Counted from the stretch's first letter, positions 42,732 to 52,464 are shown. The stretch is 64,000 nucleotides of DNA from Sphingobium chungbukense (GCF_001005725.1 NZ_LBIC01000006.1:62001-126000), one strand, 5' to 3'. The notes: generated from the letters alone by a model not told the origin. Made by a program: numbers and translations.

Positions 42732-44765
42732 ATGACCAGCAATCCCCTTCTTGCCGATCGCGACCTGCCCGATTTCGCGGCCATCCAGCCGTCCCATGTC
42801 GTCCCCGCCATGGAGGAGGCGATCGCCGCCCACCGGGCAGCCGTCGCTCAGATCACGGCCGGCGGCACGGATGATTTCGACACGGTGATCCTGACCGCCG
42901 AGCGCGCCGATTTCCTGCTGTCGCGTACATGGTCGCCGGTGGGGCATCTCGCCTCCGTCGCCGATACACCGGAATTGCGCGAGGCCCATGCGGCCGCCCA
43001 GGCGCTGATGACCGCCTATCTCATGGAAGCGGGCCAGAACCGCGCCCATCATGATGCCGTCGCCCGCGTCGCCGCCCGGCCGGATTTCGTCAATCTGCCT
43101 GTCGCCCGAAAGCGCGCGGTCGATCTCGCCCTGCGCGGTTTCCGCCTGGCAGGCGTCGCGCTGGAGGGGGAGGCGCGGCAGCGTTTCCTCGACATCGGTG
43201 TGGCCTTGAGCGACCTCAGCACCAGGTTCGGCAATGCCGTGCTCGACGCGACCGAGGCGTGGAGCGAGCATGTCACCGATGAAACAGCGCTCGCCGGGGT
43301 GCCCGACAGCGACAAGGCGATCCTGGCCGCTTATGCAGGGGAAAAGGGATTGACCGGATGGCTCATCACCCTGCGCCAACCGAGCGTGCTGGCGATCCTG
43401 CTGCATGCGAAGGACCGCAAGCTGCGGGAGCGCGTATATCGCGCCTATAACACGCGCGCGTCCGATCAGGCGGACGACAGGAGCCATGACAATAGCGATC
43501 GGATCGACGCGATCCTGGCGCTGCGGCATGAGGCCGCGCGAATATTGGGCTTTGCCGACTCCGCTGCGCATTCGCTGGAAACCAAGATGGCGGCCGATGC
43601 CGACGAGGCGCTGGCCTTCCTTGCCGACCTGGCCCGTCGCGCCAGGCCGGTGGGCGAACGCGAGCTGGAGGAAGCGCGAACCTTCGCCACCGAACATCTG
43701 GACCTGGCCGACCTCCAGCCCTGGGACCTCTCCTATGTGGCCGAAGCCATGCGCCGTACCCTGCATGGCGTCGATCAGGAAGCGTTCAAGGCCTATTTCC
43801 CCCTGCCGCGTGTGCTGGCGGGAACGGAGGCGCTGATCGAACGGCTGTTCGGCGTTCGGCTGGCAAAGCGCGAGGGGGTTTCGACATGGCACCCGGACGT
43901 GCTGTTCTACGATGTGCGGGATGCCGGCGGGGAGGTGGTCGCCGGCGTCTATCTCGACCTCTACGCCCGGGCGGGCAAGCGTGGCGGCGCCTGGATGGAC
44001 GTATGCCGTTCCCGCTTCCGCGATGCCGACCGTTTCCACCGGCCCATCGCCTATCTCACCACCAACTTCGCGCCGCCTGCGGGCGACCATCCCTCGCTGG
44101 TCACGCATAATGACGTGGTGACGCTGTTCCACGAATTCGGCCATGTGCTGCATCATCTGCTGACCGAGGTGGACCTGCCCTCCATTGGCGGCATCAGCGG
44201 CGTCGAATGGGATGCAGTGGAACTGCCCAGCCAGTTCATGGAGAATTTCGCCTGGGACAAGGACACGCTGATCGGCCTGTCGGGCCGTGTCGACACGGGC
44301 GAGCCGCTACCGGAAGCGATGTTCGACAGGTTGCTCGCCGCGCGCCAGTTTCAGGCGGGGCTTGCGATCCTGCGCCAGATCGAATTCGCGACCTTCGACC
44401 TGCTGCTCCACCGCGACTATGATCCGGCGAAGGGCGCGCAGGTCAATGCCATGCTGGACCAGGTCCGCGCCGCGGTCGCCGTGGTGCATCCGCCGGCATG
44501 GAACCGCTTTGCGCATGCCTTCAGCCATATTTTCGCAGGCGGCTATGCAGCGGGCTATTATTCCTATCTCTGGGCCGAACTGCTTTCTGCCGACGCGTTC
44601 GAGATTTTCGCCCATGGCGATATTCCCGGTGGTGGCGCGACGGCTTTCCGTCGCGAAATCCTTGCTGCGGGCGCCAGTCGTCCCGCTTCGGAAAATTTCC
44701 AGGCCTTTGCCGGGCGCGCGCCGGAGGTCGACGCGCTGCTGCGGATGCGAGGGTTGGCGGCTTAA
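42732..44765 (+). CDS. M3 family oligopeptidase (PrlC/Dcp type)
   Basis: The protein has 677 residues from ATG 42732; a GTG at 42726 would add two. It has the zinc motif in TLFHEFGHVLHHLLTEV (HEFGH near residue 467) with the downstream Glu in GVEWDAVELPSQFMENFAWD, and the conserved SHIFAGGYAAGYYSYLWAEL block. M3 enzymes cleave short peptides in the cytoplasm. No signal peptide is seen. It is not clearly in an operon. Confidence 0.93.
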   Translation: MTSNPLLADRDLPDFAAIQPSHVVPAMEEAIAAHRAAVAQITAGGTDDFDTVILTAERADFLLSRTWSPVGHLASVADTPELREAHAAAQALMTAYLMEAGQNRAHHDAVARVAARPDFVNLPVARKRAVDLALRGFRLAGVALEGEARQRFLDIGVALSDLSTRFGNAVLDATEAWSEHVTDETALAGVPDSDKAILAAYAGEKGLTGWLITLRQPSVLAILLHAKDRKLRERVYRAYNTRASDQADDRSHDNSDRIDAILALRHEAARILGFADSAAHSLETKMAADADEALAFLADLARRARPVGERELEEARTFATEHLDLADLQPWDLSYVAEAMRRTLHGVDQEAFKAYFPLPRVLAGTEALIERLFGVRLAKREGVSTWHPDVLFYDVRDAGGEVVAGVYLDLYARAGKRGGAWMDVCRSRFRDADRFHRPIAYLTTNFAPPAGDHPSLVTHNDVVTLFHEFGHVLHHLLTEVDLPSIGGISGVEWDAVELPSQFMENFAWDKDTLIGLSGRVDTGEPLPEAMFDRLLAARQFQAGLAILRQIEFATFDLLLHRDYDPAKGAQVNAMLDQVRAAVAVVHPPAWNRFAHAFSHIFAGGYAAGYYSYLWAELLSADAFEIFAHGDIPGGGATAFRREILAAGASRPASENFQAFAGRAPEVDALLRMRGLAA

Positions 44766-45002
44766 GACGATAGGAGATGCGGTGGCACCGACCGCATCCG
44801 AAGGGTTGGCTGCCGGAGTCCGATACAACCCTCTCCCTATTGCGGTCGACAGAGGGCGGAAACGGCGGACATCGGGATGCTGGTGTCAGGGAACCTCCCC
44901 GCCATGTCCCTGATTTCCCATCGGTCGTGACCTCGCATAACGCGCTGGTCGTGGTATAACCCGGCTGATAAACCGGATGTCCCGCACCCGGAGCAGCAGT
45001 CG

Positions 45003-45713
45003 ATGATCTTTGCCGATTTCCTTCGCAATCGTCGCCGCGAACAATTGTCCGCGTCGGATCTTGCCGCGCTCGAAGACAGCGTCTGGGATGTGCAAAAGAC
45101 GCGCGCCCGCCAGCTCATCGCCCATGCCCGCCAACCGATCAGGATGAGCACCTATCTCATGGAGGGCTTCATCTGCCGTTATATGGACGATCGGAACGGC
45201 CTTCGTCAGCTCGTCGCCGTGCATGTCCCGGGGGACTTCGTCGATCTCCACGGCTATCCCCTGGGCCGGCTGGACCATGATGTGGCGACGCTGGGCGCAT
45301 GCAAGATCGCGCTGGTTCCCCATGAAAGGCTGGATCGGTTGCTGGTCGAACGGCCCAACCTGACCAAGCTGCTCTGGTTCAGCACTTTGCTGGACGCCGC
45401 CATGCACCGGGAATGGATTTTCCGTCTCGGTCGCCTGGACGCGGTCGCCCGGGTGGCGCATTTTTTCTGCGAGATCGAAGCGAAGCTGCGGGCCGTCGGA
45501 CTGAGCGACGGGCAGCATTTCGCCTTCCCCCTCACCCAGGCGGATCTGGGGGAGGCCTGCGGCATGACATCGGTACATATCAACCGGATGCTGCGGGAAT
45601 TGCGCGAGAGAAATCTGATGCAGGTCCAGCGGAACCGCGTCACCATCTCCGACCTTTCCGCGCTGCGCCGCCTCAGCGACTATGATCCCTCCTACCTGTT
45701 CATCGAAGGGTGA
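45003..45713 (+). CDS. Crp/Fnr family regulator without Fe-S cysteines
   Basis: The protein has 236 residues. It has the cyclic-nucleotide-binding-type barrel (YLMEGFICRYMDDRNGLRQL, VAVHVPGDFVDLHGYPLGR), a dimer helix and a winged helix-turn-helix (LTQADLGEACGMTSVHINRM, LRELRERNLMQVQRNRVTIS). It lacks the N-terminal Cys cluster, and its recognition helix (TSVHINR) differs from the E..SR of FNR, so it probably reads another site. It lies just upstream of the small acidic protein and the KaiC-like/kinase genes. Confidence 0.9.
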   Translation: MIFADFLRNRRREQLSASDLAALEDSVWDVQKTRARQLIAHARQPIRMSTYLMEGFICRYMDDRNGLRQLVAVHVPGDFVDLHGYPLGRLDHDVATLGACKIALVPHERLDRLLVERPNLTKLLWFSTLLDAAMHREWIFRLGRLDAVARVAHFFCEIEAKLRAVGLSDGQHFAFPLTQADLGEACGMTSVHINRMLRELRERNLMQVQRNRVTISDLSALRRLSDYDPSYLFIEG

Positions 45714-45714
45714 G

Positions 45715-45740
45715 GGAACCGTGCGCACCGGTTGCGCGTC
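45715..45740 (+). promoter_or_regulatory. Weak EcfG-like promoter candidate upstream of the small protein
   Basis: GGAAC at 45715-45719, 17 bases, then CGTC at 45737-45740 resembles the EcfG pattern GGAAC-N16/17-CGTT with one mismatch. It starts directly after the preceding stop and ends 30 bases before ATG 45771. The match is modest. Confidence 0.2.
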
Positions 45741-45770
45741 CTTTGCAGCTGGAGGAACAAAGGAGAATCC

Positions 45771-45959
45771 ATGCCCCGGGACGGCGTATTCGATCAGGCA
45801 GGTGAAGCCTATGCCGAAGAAGGACAAGTGATGCTGGACGGCCCGGACGGCGTCGCGGTGAGCCTGACGCCGGGAGCCGCTGAACAAACGGCAAGAGCAT
45901 TGCTGCGCGCCGCATCGGATGCCCGGCGGCAGCTCGATGGAAGGGAACTGGAAAGTTAG
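45771..45959 (+). CDS. Small acidic hypothetical protein
   Basis: Start chosen at ATG 45771, preceded by AAAGGAGA. The 62-residue product is acidic and probably soluble (FDQAGEAYAEEGQVMLDGPD, GVAVSLTPGAAEQTARALLR, AASDARRQLDGREL). Short proteins of this pattern are common as hypothetical genes in sphingomonads. It stands between the Crp-type regulator and the KaiC-like gene. Confidence 0.65.
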   Translation: MPRDGVFDQAGEAYAEEGQVMLDGPDGVAVSLTPGAAEQTARALLRAASDARRQLDGRELES

Positions 45960-46013
45960 CGATCGTGACGCATCAGTTTTCACTTTCGGGTTCGCCGCAT
46001 GACCCCTGATAAG

Positions 46014-46027
46014 TTAATCGAAATCAA
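46014..46027. promoter_or_regulatory. FNR-like box upstream of the KaiC-like gene
   Basis: TTAATCGAAATCAA matches TTGAT-N4-ATCAA at 9 of 10 positions, 71 bases upstream of the GTG at 46098. No well-spaced -10 element was identified, so this is tentative. Confidence 0.35.
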
Positions 46028-46097
46028 TCCAGCCTTTATTGGGCCCTGCCCAACCCCATGCTATTCGCCGATGCGCCTGCTCTGAAAGGAGAATGAC

Positions 46098-47585
46098 GTG
46101 CCGACCTATTCGACCGACCAAGCGCTTGCGGGGGTAGATGGCCTTGACGACATTCTTTCCGGAGGGTTCACGCGGGGCCGCGTTTTTCTGCTGGAAGGCA
46201 GTCCGGGCACCGGCAAGACGACCATCGCGACGCAGTTTCTGATCGAGGGCGCCGCACAGGGCGAGCGGTGCCTTTACATCACCCTGTCGGAGACCGAGGA
46301 CGAAATGCGCGAGAGCGCGCAATCGCATGGCTGGACATTGGCGGGGATCGATCTGTACGAACTGGTGCCGCCCGAAAGCCTGCTGGACGAACAGCAACAG
46401 CAGAGCCTGCTTTATTCATCCGATCTCGAATTGGGCGAAACCACGCGCCGGATCTTCGATGCGTTCGACCGGGTGAAACCGGACCGGGTGGTGTTGGACA
46501 GCCTGTCGGAAATCCGCCTCCTCGCGCAAAGCTCGCTGCGTTATCGTCGCCAGATCCTGGCGCTCAAGCATTTCTTCGCCACGCAGAAGGCAACGGTGCT
46601 GATGCTGGACGACCTGACCGCGGATGTCGCGGACAAGACCGTGCACAGCGTCGCCCATGGCGTGATCCGGCTGGAGGAGCTGTCGCCCGGCTACGGACCG
46701 GAACGGCGACGGTTGCGCGTCATCAAATATCGCGGACGCAGCGTCCGTGGGGGCTTTCACGATTTCGTGATCGGACGCGGCGGCGTGCGCGTGTTCCCCC
46801 GGCTGGTGTCCGCCGAACATAAGTCCAGTTTCGTCCGCGACATCCTGAAAAGTGACTCCGACGAACTCGACGCCCTGCTGGGCGGCGGCATCGACAGGGG
46901 CTCCAGCGTCCTCGTGCTGGGACCGGCCGGCACCGGCAAATCCCTGCTCACCCTGATCTTCGCGTCGGCAGCGGTCGCGCGCGGCGAGAAAGCGGCCATG
47001 TTCGTGTTCGATGAGGAGATCGGCCTGCTCTTCAATCGGGCAAAGGGCCTGGGCATCGACATGCAAGCCATGACGGACGGCGGGAGCCTGACCGTAGAAC
47101 AGGTGGATGCCGCCGAATTGTCGCCTGGGGAATTCTCCCAACGGGTGCGCCATTGCGTGGAACGCCATGGGGTGCGAACCGTCATCATCGATAGCCTGAA
47201 CGGCTATCAGTCGGCCATGCCGGAGGAAAATGCCCTGGTCCTCCACATGCATGAATTGCTTCAATATCTGAATCGCCAGGGTGCCACGACCTTCCTGACG
47301 GTCGCGCAACATGGCCTGGTGGGCGACATGAAGTCTCCGGTCGACGTGACCTATCTTGCCGACACGGTCATCCTGTTGCGCTATTTCGAGGCGCTGGGCC
47401 GGGTACGGCGCGCCATGTCCGTCATCAAGAAGCGCACCGGGTCGCATGAAGACACTATTCGCGAATTCCGCATCGGCGAATATGGCATCCGTCTGGGCGA
47501 GCCTCTGGTCGGTTTCCAGGGCGTGCTGCGCGGCGTGCCGAACTTCATGGGAAGCGCGCCCGCGCTGCTCGAAGACGAGGCGTGA
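46098..47585 (+). CDS. KaiC-like/RAD55 family ATPase with two RecA domains
   Basis: The protein has 495 residues from GTG 46098, preceded by AAAGGAG. Two tandem KaiC domains are present: Walker A EGSPGTGKTTIATQFLIEG and Walker B VVLDSLSEIRLL in the first, Walker A GPAGTGKSLLTLIFASAAV and TVIIDSLNGYQSAMPEE in the second. The cyanobacterial C-terminal phosphorylation segment is not apparent; the protein ends about where the second domain does. KaiC homologues outside cyanobacteria are linked to stress and light responses. The stop overlaps the start of a hybrid kinase gene. Confidence 0.9.
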   Translation: MPTYSTDQALAGVDGLDDILSGGFTRGRVFLLEGSPGTGKTTIATQFLIEGAAQGERCLYITLSETEDEMRESAQSHGWTLAGIDLYELVPPESLLDEQQQQSLLYSSDLELGETTRRIFDAFDRVKPDRVVLDSLSEIRLLAQSSLRYRRQILALKHFFATQKATVLMLDDLTADVADKTVHSVAHGVIRLEELSPGYGPERRRLRVIKYRGRSVRGGFHDFVIGRGGVRVFPRLVSAEHKSSFVRDILKSDSDELDALLGGGIDRGSSVLVLGPAGTGKSLLTLIFASAAVARGEKAAMFVFDEEIGLLFNRAKGLGIDMQAMTDGGSLTVEQVDAAELSPGEFSQRVRHCVERHGVRTVIIDSLNGYQSAMPEENALVLHMHELLQYLNRQGATTFLTVAQHGLVGDMKSPVDVTYLADTVILLRYFEALGRVRRAMSVIKKRTGSHEDTIREFRIGEYGIRLGEPLVGFQGVLRGVPNFMGSAPALLEDEA

Positions 47586-49594
47586 TACCGCATCTCTCTG
47601 AAAGGGCGCTCATTCTTGCACCTGTCGGCCGCGACGCCGAAATTGCAGCGTCGATGCTGGCCGAGGCAGGGTTGCGATCGCAGATTTGCGATAGCCTGCA
47701 TAGGCTGCTGGAGGGTATCGATCATGGCGCCGGTTTTGCGCTCGTCACCGAAGAGGCGTTGCAGAATCGCGACCTGCACCCGCTCTCCCACTGGTTGCAG
47801 AACCAGCCGGAATGGTCGGATTTCCCCTTCATCCTGCTCACGCATCGGGGCGGCGGGCTGGAGCGCAACCCTGCGGCCAGCCGCTATCTGGACATGCTGG
47901 GCAACGTCAATTTCCTGGAGCGCCCCTTTCATCCCACCACGTTGATCAGCCTGGCCCGATCGGCACTGCGCGGCAGGCGCCGCCAATATGAGGCGCGGGC
48001 GCGTCTGGAGGAACTGCATCGCGGTGCCGAGAAATATCGGTCGCTGTTCAATTCGATCGATGCCGGCTTCTGCATCATCGAGATGATCTTCGACGCGGCA
48101 GGAAAGCCGATCGATTATCGTTTCATCGAAACCAACCCGGCCTTTTCGCGCCAGACGGGACTGACCGACGCCGTGGGCAAGACCATGCGGTCGCTGGTGC
48201 CGGAGCATGAACAGCATTGGTTCGACATGTACGGCCAGGTCGCGCGGACGGGCGAAAGCGTCCGCTTCGAGGACGGAGCCGAGGCGCTGGGCGGATATTG
48301 GTACGACGTCTATGCCTTTCGCGTGGGCAACACCCCCGAGCCTCTGGTGGCGGTCCTGTTCAACGACATGACGGAAAGGCGGCGTATGGAGGCGGCGCTG
48401 CGTCAGAGCGAGGAAGGGCTCAGGACACTCAACGAGACCCTGGAAGAACGGGTGCAGCAACGGTCGAAAGAACTGGAAATGGCGCAAGAAGCCTTGCGTC
48501 AGTCGCAGAAGCTGGAGTCGATGGGCCAGTTGACGGGCGGCGTAGCCCATGATTTCAACAATCTGCTGACGCCGATAGTCGGCAGCCTCGATCTTCTCCA
48601 CCGCCGCGGCCTGGGCACCGACCGGGAGCGGCGCCTGATCGAGGGCGCCCTGCAATCCGCCGACAGGGCCAAGATGCTGGTGCAAAGGCTGCTCGCCTTT
48701 GCGCGGCGGCAGCCGTTGCAACCCACCGCCATCAACATCGGCAATCTGGTGCGGGACATCAAGGACCTGATCGTCAGCACATCCGGCCCGCGCGTTCAGG
48801 TCGAACTGTCGATCGCGGACGATCTGCCTGCCGCCAGGGCCGACGCCAACCAGATCGAAATGGCCCTGTTGAACCTGGCGGTCAATGCGCGCGACGCCAT
48901 GCCGGACGGAGGAACACTGAGGATCGCCGTCAGTCGCGAGATCGTCGGGGCGGACGATGACCTGCGTTTACGCCCCGGTCCTTATATCAAGCTGTCCGTC
49001 AAGGACAGCGGCATCGGCATGGATGAGGATATTGTCAAAAAGGCCATCGAACCCTTTTTCACGACCAAAGGCGTCGGTCAGGGAACCGGTCTCGGCTTGT
49101 CGATGGTCCATGGGCTCGTGGCCCAGCTTGGCGGCGGGCTGACGATCGAAAGCGCCGTTGGAGCGGGCACGACGATCAGCCTGCTGTTGCCGACCAGCGA
49201 GGCCGAGGTGGAAAAGGATTCCCCCGCGCCCGAACCGATCGCCGTCAAGCTGGACCATGGCACGGTGCTGGTGGTCGATGACGAGGATCTGGTGCGCGCC
49301 AGTACCGTCCATATGCTGCGGGAATTGGGCTATGATGTGCTGGAAGCCAATTCGGCCGAACGGGCTTTGTCGATCATGCAGGATGATCCGGGCGTCGACG
49401 TGCTTGTCACCGACCATCTGATGCCCGGCACGACCGGAATCGACCTGATCCAGCAGGCCAGACGGTTGAAGCCGGAAATCCGCGCCTTGCTGATTTCGGG
49501 CTACGCGGAAAACGCCGGCATTTCAGCGGAACAGCCGCGGTTGACCAAACCCTTCAAGCAGATCGATCTGGCCAAGAGCCTGGCCGAACTTTGA
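47582..49594 (+). CDS. Hybrid histidine kinase with N-terminal receiver-like and PAS domains
   Basis: The protein has 670 residues from a GTG that overlaps the KaiC-like stop. Residues 1-130 form a receiver-like module (RALILAPVGRDAEIAASMLA, FPFILLTHRGGG) without a clear acidic phosphorylation site. A PAS domain spans about 150-275 (YRSLFNSIDAGFCIIEMIFD, ETNPAFSRQTGL). The HisKA domain has GGVAHDFNN with His323. The HATPase domain has NLAVNARDAMPDGG and GQGTGLGLSMVHGL. A C-terminal receiver has VLVVDDEDLVR and VTDHLMPG with Asp611. No membrane segment is present, so it senses cytoplasmic signals, possibly with the KaiC-like partner. Confidence 0.9.
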   Translation: MIPHLSERALILAPVGRDAEIAASMLAEAGLRSQICDSLHRLLEGIDHGAGFALVTEEALQNRDLHPLSHWLQNQPEWSDFPFILLTHRGGGLERNPAASRYLDMLGNVNFLERPFHPTTLISLARSALRGRRRQYEARARLEELHRGAEKYRSLFNSIDAGFCIIEMIFDAAGKPIDYRFIETNPAFSRQTGLTDAVGKTMRSLVPEHEQHWFDMYGQVARTGESVRFEDGAEALGGYWYDVYAFRVGNTPEPLVAVLFNDMTERRRMEAALRQSEEGLRTLNETLEERVQQRSKELEMAQEALRQSQKLESMGQLTGGVAHDFNNLLTPIVGSLDLLHRRGLGTDRERRLIEGALQSADRAKMLVQRLLAFARRQPLQPTAINIGNLVRDIKDLIVSTSGPRVQVELSIADDLPAARADANQIEMALLNLAVNARDAMPDGGTLRIAVSREIVGADDDLRLRPGPYIKLSVKDSGIGMDEDIVKKAIEPFFTTKGVGQGTGLGLSMVHGLVAQLGGGLTIESAVGAGTTISLLLPTSEAEVEKDSPAPEPIAVKLDHGTVLVVDDEDLVRASTVHMLRELGYDVLEANSAERALSIMQDDPGVDVLVTDHLMPGTTGIDLIQQARRLKPEIRALLISGYAENAGISAEQPRLTKPFKQIDLAKSLAEL

Positions 49595-49746
49595 CGTTCG
49601 GGCGGACGGCCTCCTTCATTCGCTCGCCTCATCCGGACCTCAGGGGCGGTCCATCTTCGCCCCCTTGCTTTGCCGCGCGCTTGGGACGATCCTCGCGACT
49701 CCGGCACACGACCTCCCGCGTGACCCAAGAGAGCAAGGAGAGGGAC

Positions 49747-51777
49747 ATGAAGGACAGCGGCAGCGGCTCGAAACTCATTGCGCTTGTCGGACCGGCAGGC
49801 GCAGGCAAGACAAGTCTGGCGGAAGCCATCCTCTTCGCGGCGGGCGCCATCCCCCGATTGGGCGCAGTCAGGCAGGGTAACAGCATCGGCGATGCCACCC
49901 CCGAAGCGCGGGCGCGCGGCGGTTCCACCGAATTGAACCTGATGCGGTTCCACTGGATGGACGACAATTACGTCCTGCTCGACATTCCCGGATCGCCCGG
50001 CTTTGCCGCCGACGGCAGGCTGGCACTGGCCACGGCCGATCTTGCGCTGGTCGTGATCGATCCCGACCCGGCGCGGGCACCGCAGGTCGAACCGGTGCTG
50101 CGTCAACTCGAGGCGCTGGGCGTGCCCCATGCGGTGTTCGTCAACAAGATCGATCAGGCACGCGGCACCATCGAGGAACTGCTGGAAGCCCTGCAACCGA
50201 TGGGCGATGCGGCCTTCGTCGCCCGGCAGATTCCGATCCGGTCGGGCGAGCAGATTGACGGCTTCGTCGATCTGGCGCTGGAGCGGGCCTATCATTATCG
50301 CCCCGGCCAGCCGTCGGAACGCATCGCCATGCCCGCCAGCATCCAGGCGATCGAAGCGTCGGCGCGCTTCCACATGCTGGAACAGCTCGCGGATCACGAC
50401 GACATCCTGCTGGAACAGTTGTTGAGCGACGAAATCCCCGATCTCGACCTCGTCTTCGGCGATCTTACCAGGGAGATGGCGGCGGGGCAGGCAGTCCCCC
50501 TCCTCTTCGGTTCCGCGCTCAACGGCTTTGGCGTGCGGCGGCTGCTCAAGATGTTGCGCCACGATACACCCGCCATGGAGGAGACCGCCAAAAGGCTGGG
50601 CATCGACGAAGGAACCGCGCAGGTCTTCAAGATCATGAACGGCAGCACGGTCGGCCGCCTGGCCCTGCTGCGCCTGTTCGGCGGGCCTGCCGCCGAGGCC
50701 GCAGAGCTGACGGACGGCGAAGGCCGGTTGTTGCGCGCGGGCGCCCTCTTCGCCTTGCAGGGCCTTTCGGCCACCAAGCTCAAGGCGATCGAACGAGGCG
50801 ATGTGGTCGGCGTCGCCAAGCTGGATGGCGTGCGTGCGGGGGATCGGCTGAGCATCACGGGCAAGCGGACCGCCGCCGCTCGACCCTGGGAAAAGGCCAC
50901 GCTCAATTGTGCGCTCACCTTGTCGGTCCGGGACCACAAGGACGAGGTCCTGCTGTCCTCGGCCGTCGGCAAGCTGGTCGAGGAGGATGCGGGGCTCGAC
51001 TGGTCGCCCGACGAATGGAGCCAGGACATGCTGATCCGCGGCGTGACCGACGAGCATCTGGCCATGGCGCTCGACCGGCTGAAGCGGCGCTATGGCGTCG
51101 ACATCTCCACCCGCCCGCCCGCCACCGCCTATCGGGAGACGATCCGCAAGGCCGTTACCCAGCGCGGGCGGCACAAGAAGCAGTCCGGCGGCCATGGACA
51201 ATTTGGCGATGTCGTGCTGGAGGTTCGCCCGCTGGATCGCGACCAGGGCTTCCAGTTCGGCGAACGGATCACCGGCGGCGCCATTCCCAAGCAGTGGATA
51301 CCCGCCGTCGAGCTAGGCGTTCGCGATGCGATGATGAAGGGGCCGCTGGGTTTTCCCGTCGTCGACGTGGCGGTCACGTTGGTCGACGGATCCTTCCACA
51401 GTGTCGACAGTTCCGAACTGGCGTTCCGGCTGGCCGGGCGCCTCGCCATGGCGGAGGCACTCGCCGGCGGCACGCCCTATCTGCTGGAGCCCTTTGCACA
51501 GGTCTCCATCATGGCACCGGGCAGCGCTACGTCGCGGATCACCTCATCGCTGGCGGCCAAGCGAGGCCAGTTGCTGGGCATTGCACCGCGGGACGGCTGG
51601 TCGCGTTGGGACGTGATCGAGATGCTGCTGCCCGGCGCGGAACTCCATGGGCTGGAGGCGGAACTGCGGTCGCTGAGCCAGGGCATGGCGCATTTCGAGG
51701 CCGCATTCGATCATTTCGCGGAGGTCAATCCCAAGGCCGCGTCCGGCATCATCCAGAAACGGCTGGAACCCGCCTGA
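49747..51777 (+). CDS. Elongation factor G-like GTPase
   Basis: Start chosen at ATG 49747 with AAGGAGAGG upstream, giving 676 residues. It has the EF-G layout: P-loop GPAGAGKTSL, a G3 segment reading DIPGSPGF instead of DTPGHVDF, NKID as G4, and the later domains with GGHGQFGDVVLEVRPL and the C-terminal LLEPFAQVSIMAPGSATSRI. It is a divergent paralogue rather than housekeeping fusA; switch I is hard to identify. It lies 150 bases downstream of the hybrid kinase. Translation may not be its real role. Confidence 0.85.
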   Translation: MKDSGSGSKLIALVGPAGAGKTSLAEAILFAAGAIPRLGAVRQGNSIGDATPEARARGGSTELNLMRFHWMDDNYVLLDIPGSPGFAADGRLALATADLALVVIDPDPARAPQVEPVLRQLEALGVPHAVFVNKIDQARGTIEELLEALQPMGDAAFVARQIPIRSGEQIDGFVDLALERAYHYRPGQPSERIAMPASIQAIEASARFHMLEQLADHDDILLEQLLSDEIPDLDLVFGDLTREMAAGQAVPLLFGSALNGFGVRRLLKMLRHDTPAMEETAKRLGIDEGTAQVFKIMNGSTVGRLALLRLFGGPAAEAAELTDGEGRLLRAGALFALQGLSATKLKAIERGDVVGVAKLDGVRAGDRLSITGKRTAAARPWEKATLNCALTLSVRDHKDEVLLSSAVGKLVEEDAGLDWSPDEWSQDMLIRGVTDEHLAMALDRLKRRYGVDISTRPPATAYRETIRKAVTQRGRHKKQSGGHGQFGDVVLEVRPLDRDQGFQFGERITGGAIPKQWIPAVELGVRDAMMKGPLGFPVVDVAVTLVDGSFHSVDSSELAFRLAGRLAMAEALAGGTPYLLEPFAQVSIMAPGSATSRITSSLAAKRGQLLGIAPRDGWSRWDVIEMLLPGAELHGLEAELRSLSQGMAHFEAAFDHFAEVNPKAASGIIQKRLEPA

Positions 51778-51786
51778 CACGACACA

Positions 51787-52422
51787 TCATTCCGCGTCCG
51801 GCTGGTTCTGCGGCGCGGCGCGGCTGAACGCATCGAGCGCCAGGCACGCCTGTTCCACCGCCAGCAGGCGCGGCCAGCGCAATTCGACCCCGAAGCGCCG
51901 CGCATTCCCCAGTTGCGGCACCAGAAAGATGTCGGCCAGCGTCACCTGATCGCCGAAGCAATAAGGCCCCTCCTCCCCCGCGATCAGCCGGTCGAAAGCC
52001 TCCAGCCCCTCGTCGATCACCTGCCTTGCCCAGTCCGTCACCTGTTCTTTGTTCAGGCCAAGGCCACGCAGCCGTTGGAGCACCTTCAGATTCTGGATCG
52101 GGTGGATGTCGCAGGCGATGAGCAGCGCAGCCGCCCGCACCCCGGCCCGGCGCAACGGATCGTCGGGCAACAGCTTGTGCCCGGCAATCGTCTCATCCAG
52201 ATATTCGCAAATGGCGAGGCTCTGCGTCAGGACCGTCCCATCCACTTCCAGCGTGGGCACAAAGCCTTGCGGATTGAGCATCAGATAGTCCGGTGCCCGC
52301 TGCTCGCCCTTGAGCAGATGATGGAAGGCATCGGCATAGGCGACGCCCTTCAGGTTCAAGGCGATCCGCACCCGATAGGATGCGGTGGAACGGAAATAGC
52401 CATGGAGCACGGGTTCGGTCAT
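51787..52422 (-). CDS. maiA: Maleylacetoacetate isomerase (zeta-class GST)
   Basis: The protein has 211 residues. The active-site region FRSTASYRVRIALNLKG corresponds to the SS.S.RVR motif of zeta GSTs; LNPQGFVPTLEVDG and LTQSLAICEYLDETI bind glutathione, and IACDIHPIQNLKVLQRL and LADIFLVPQLGNARRFGV lie in the helical domain. It isomerises maleylacetoacetate to fumarylacetoacetate, between HmgA and FahA. It is separated from those genes by 19 kb and follows ccoS by 42 bases, so it may be transcribed with the cco genes. Confidence 0.93.
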   Translation of the reverse strand: MTEPVLHGYFRSTASYRVRIALNLKGVAYADAFHHLLKGEQRAPDYLMLNPQGFVPTLEVDGTVLTQSLAICEYLDETIAGHKLLPDDPLRRAGVRAAALLIACDIHPIQNLKVLQRLRGLGLNKEQVTDWARQVIDEGLEAFDRLIAGEEGPYCFGDQVTLADIFLVPQLGNARRFGVELRWPRLLAVEQACLALDAFSRAAPQNQPDAE

Positions 52423-52464
52423 GGCCGGAAACTAGGACGAAACAGGCACGCGAGCAAAGACGAT

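Noticed and set aside
45003..45713. The Crp-type regulator as a second oxygen-sensing FNR
   Set aside because: It lacks an N-terminal cysteine cluster and has a different recognition helix from FNR.
46039..46053. TTGGGC-CCT-GCCCAA hairpin upstream of the KaiC-like gene as a terminator or riboswitch
   Set aside because: The stem is only six pairs, no U tract follows, and no riboswitch-like conserved elements are present.
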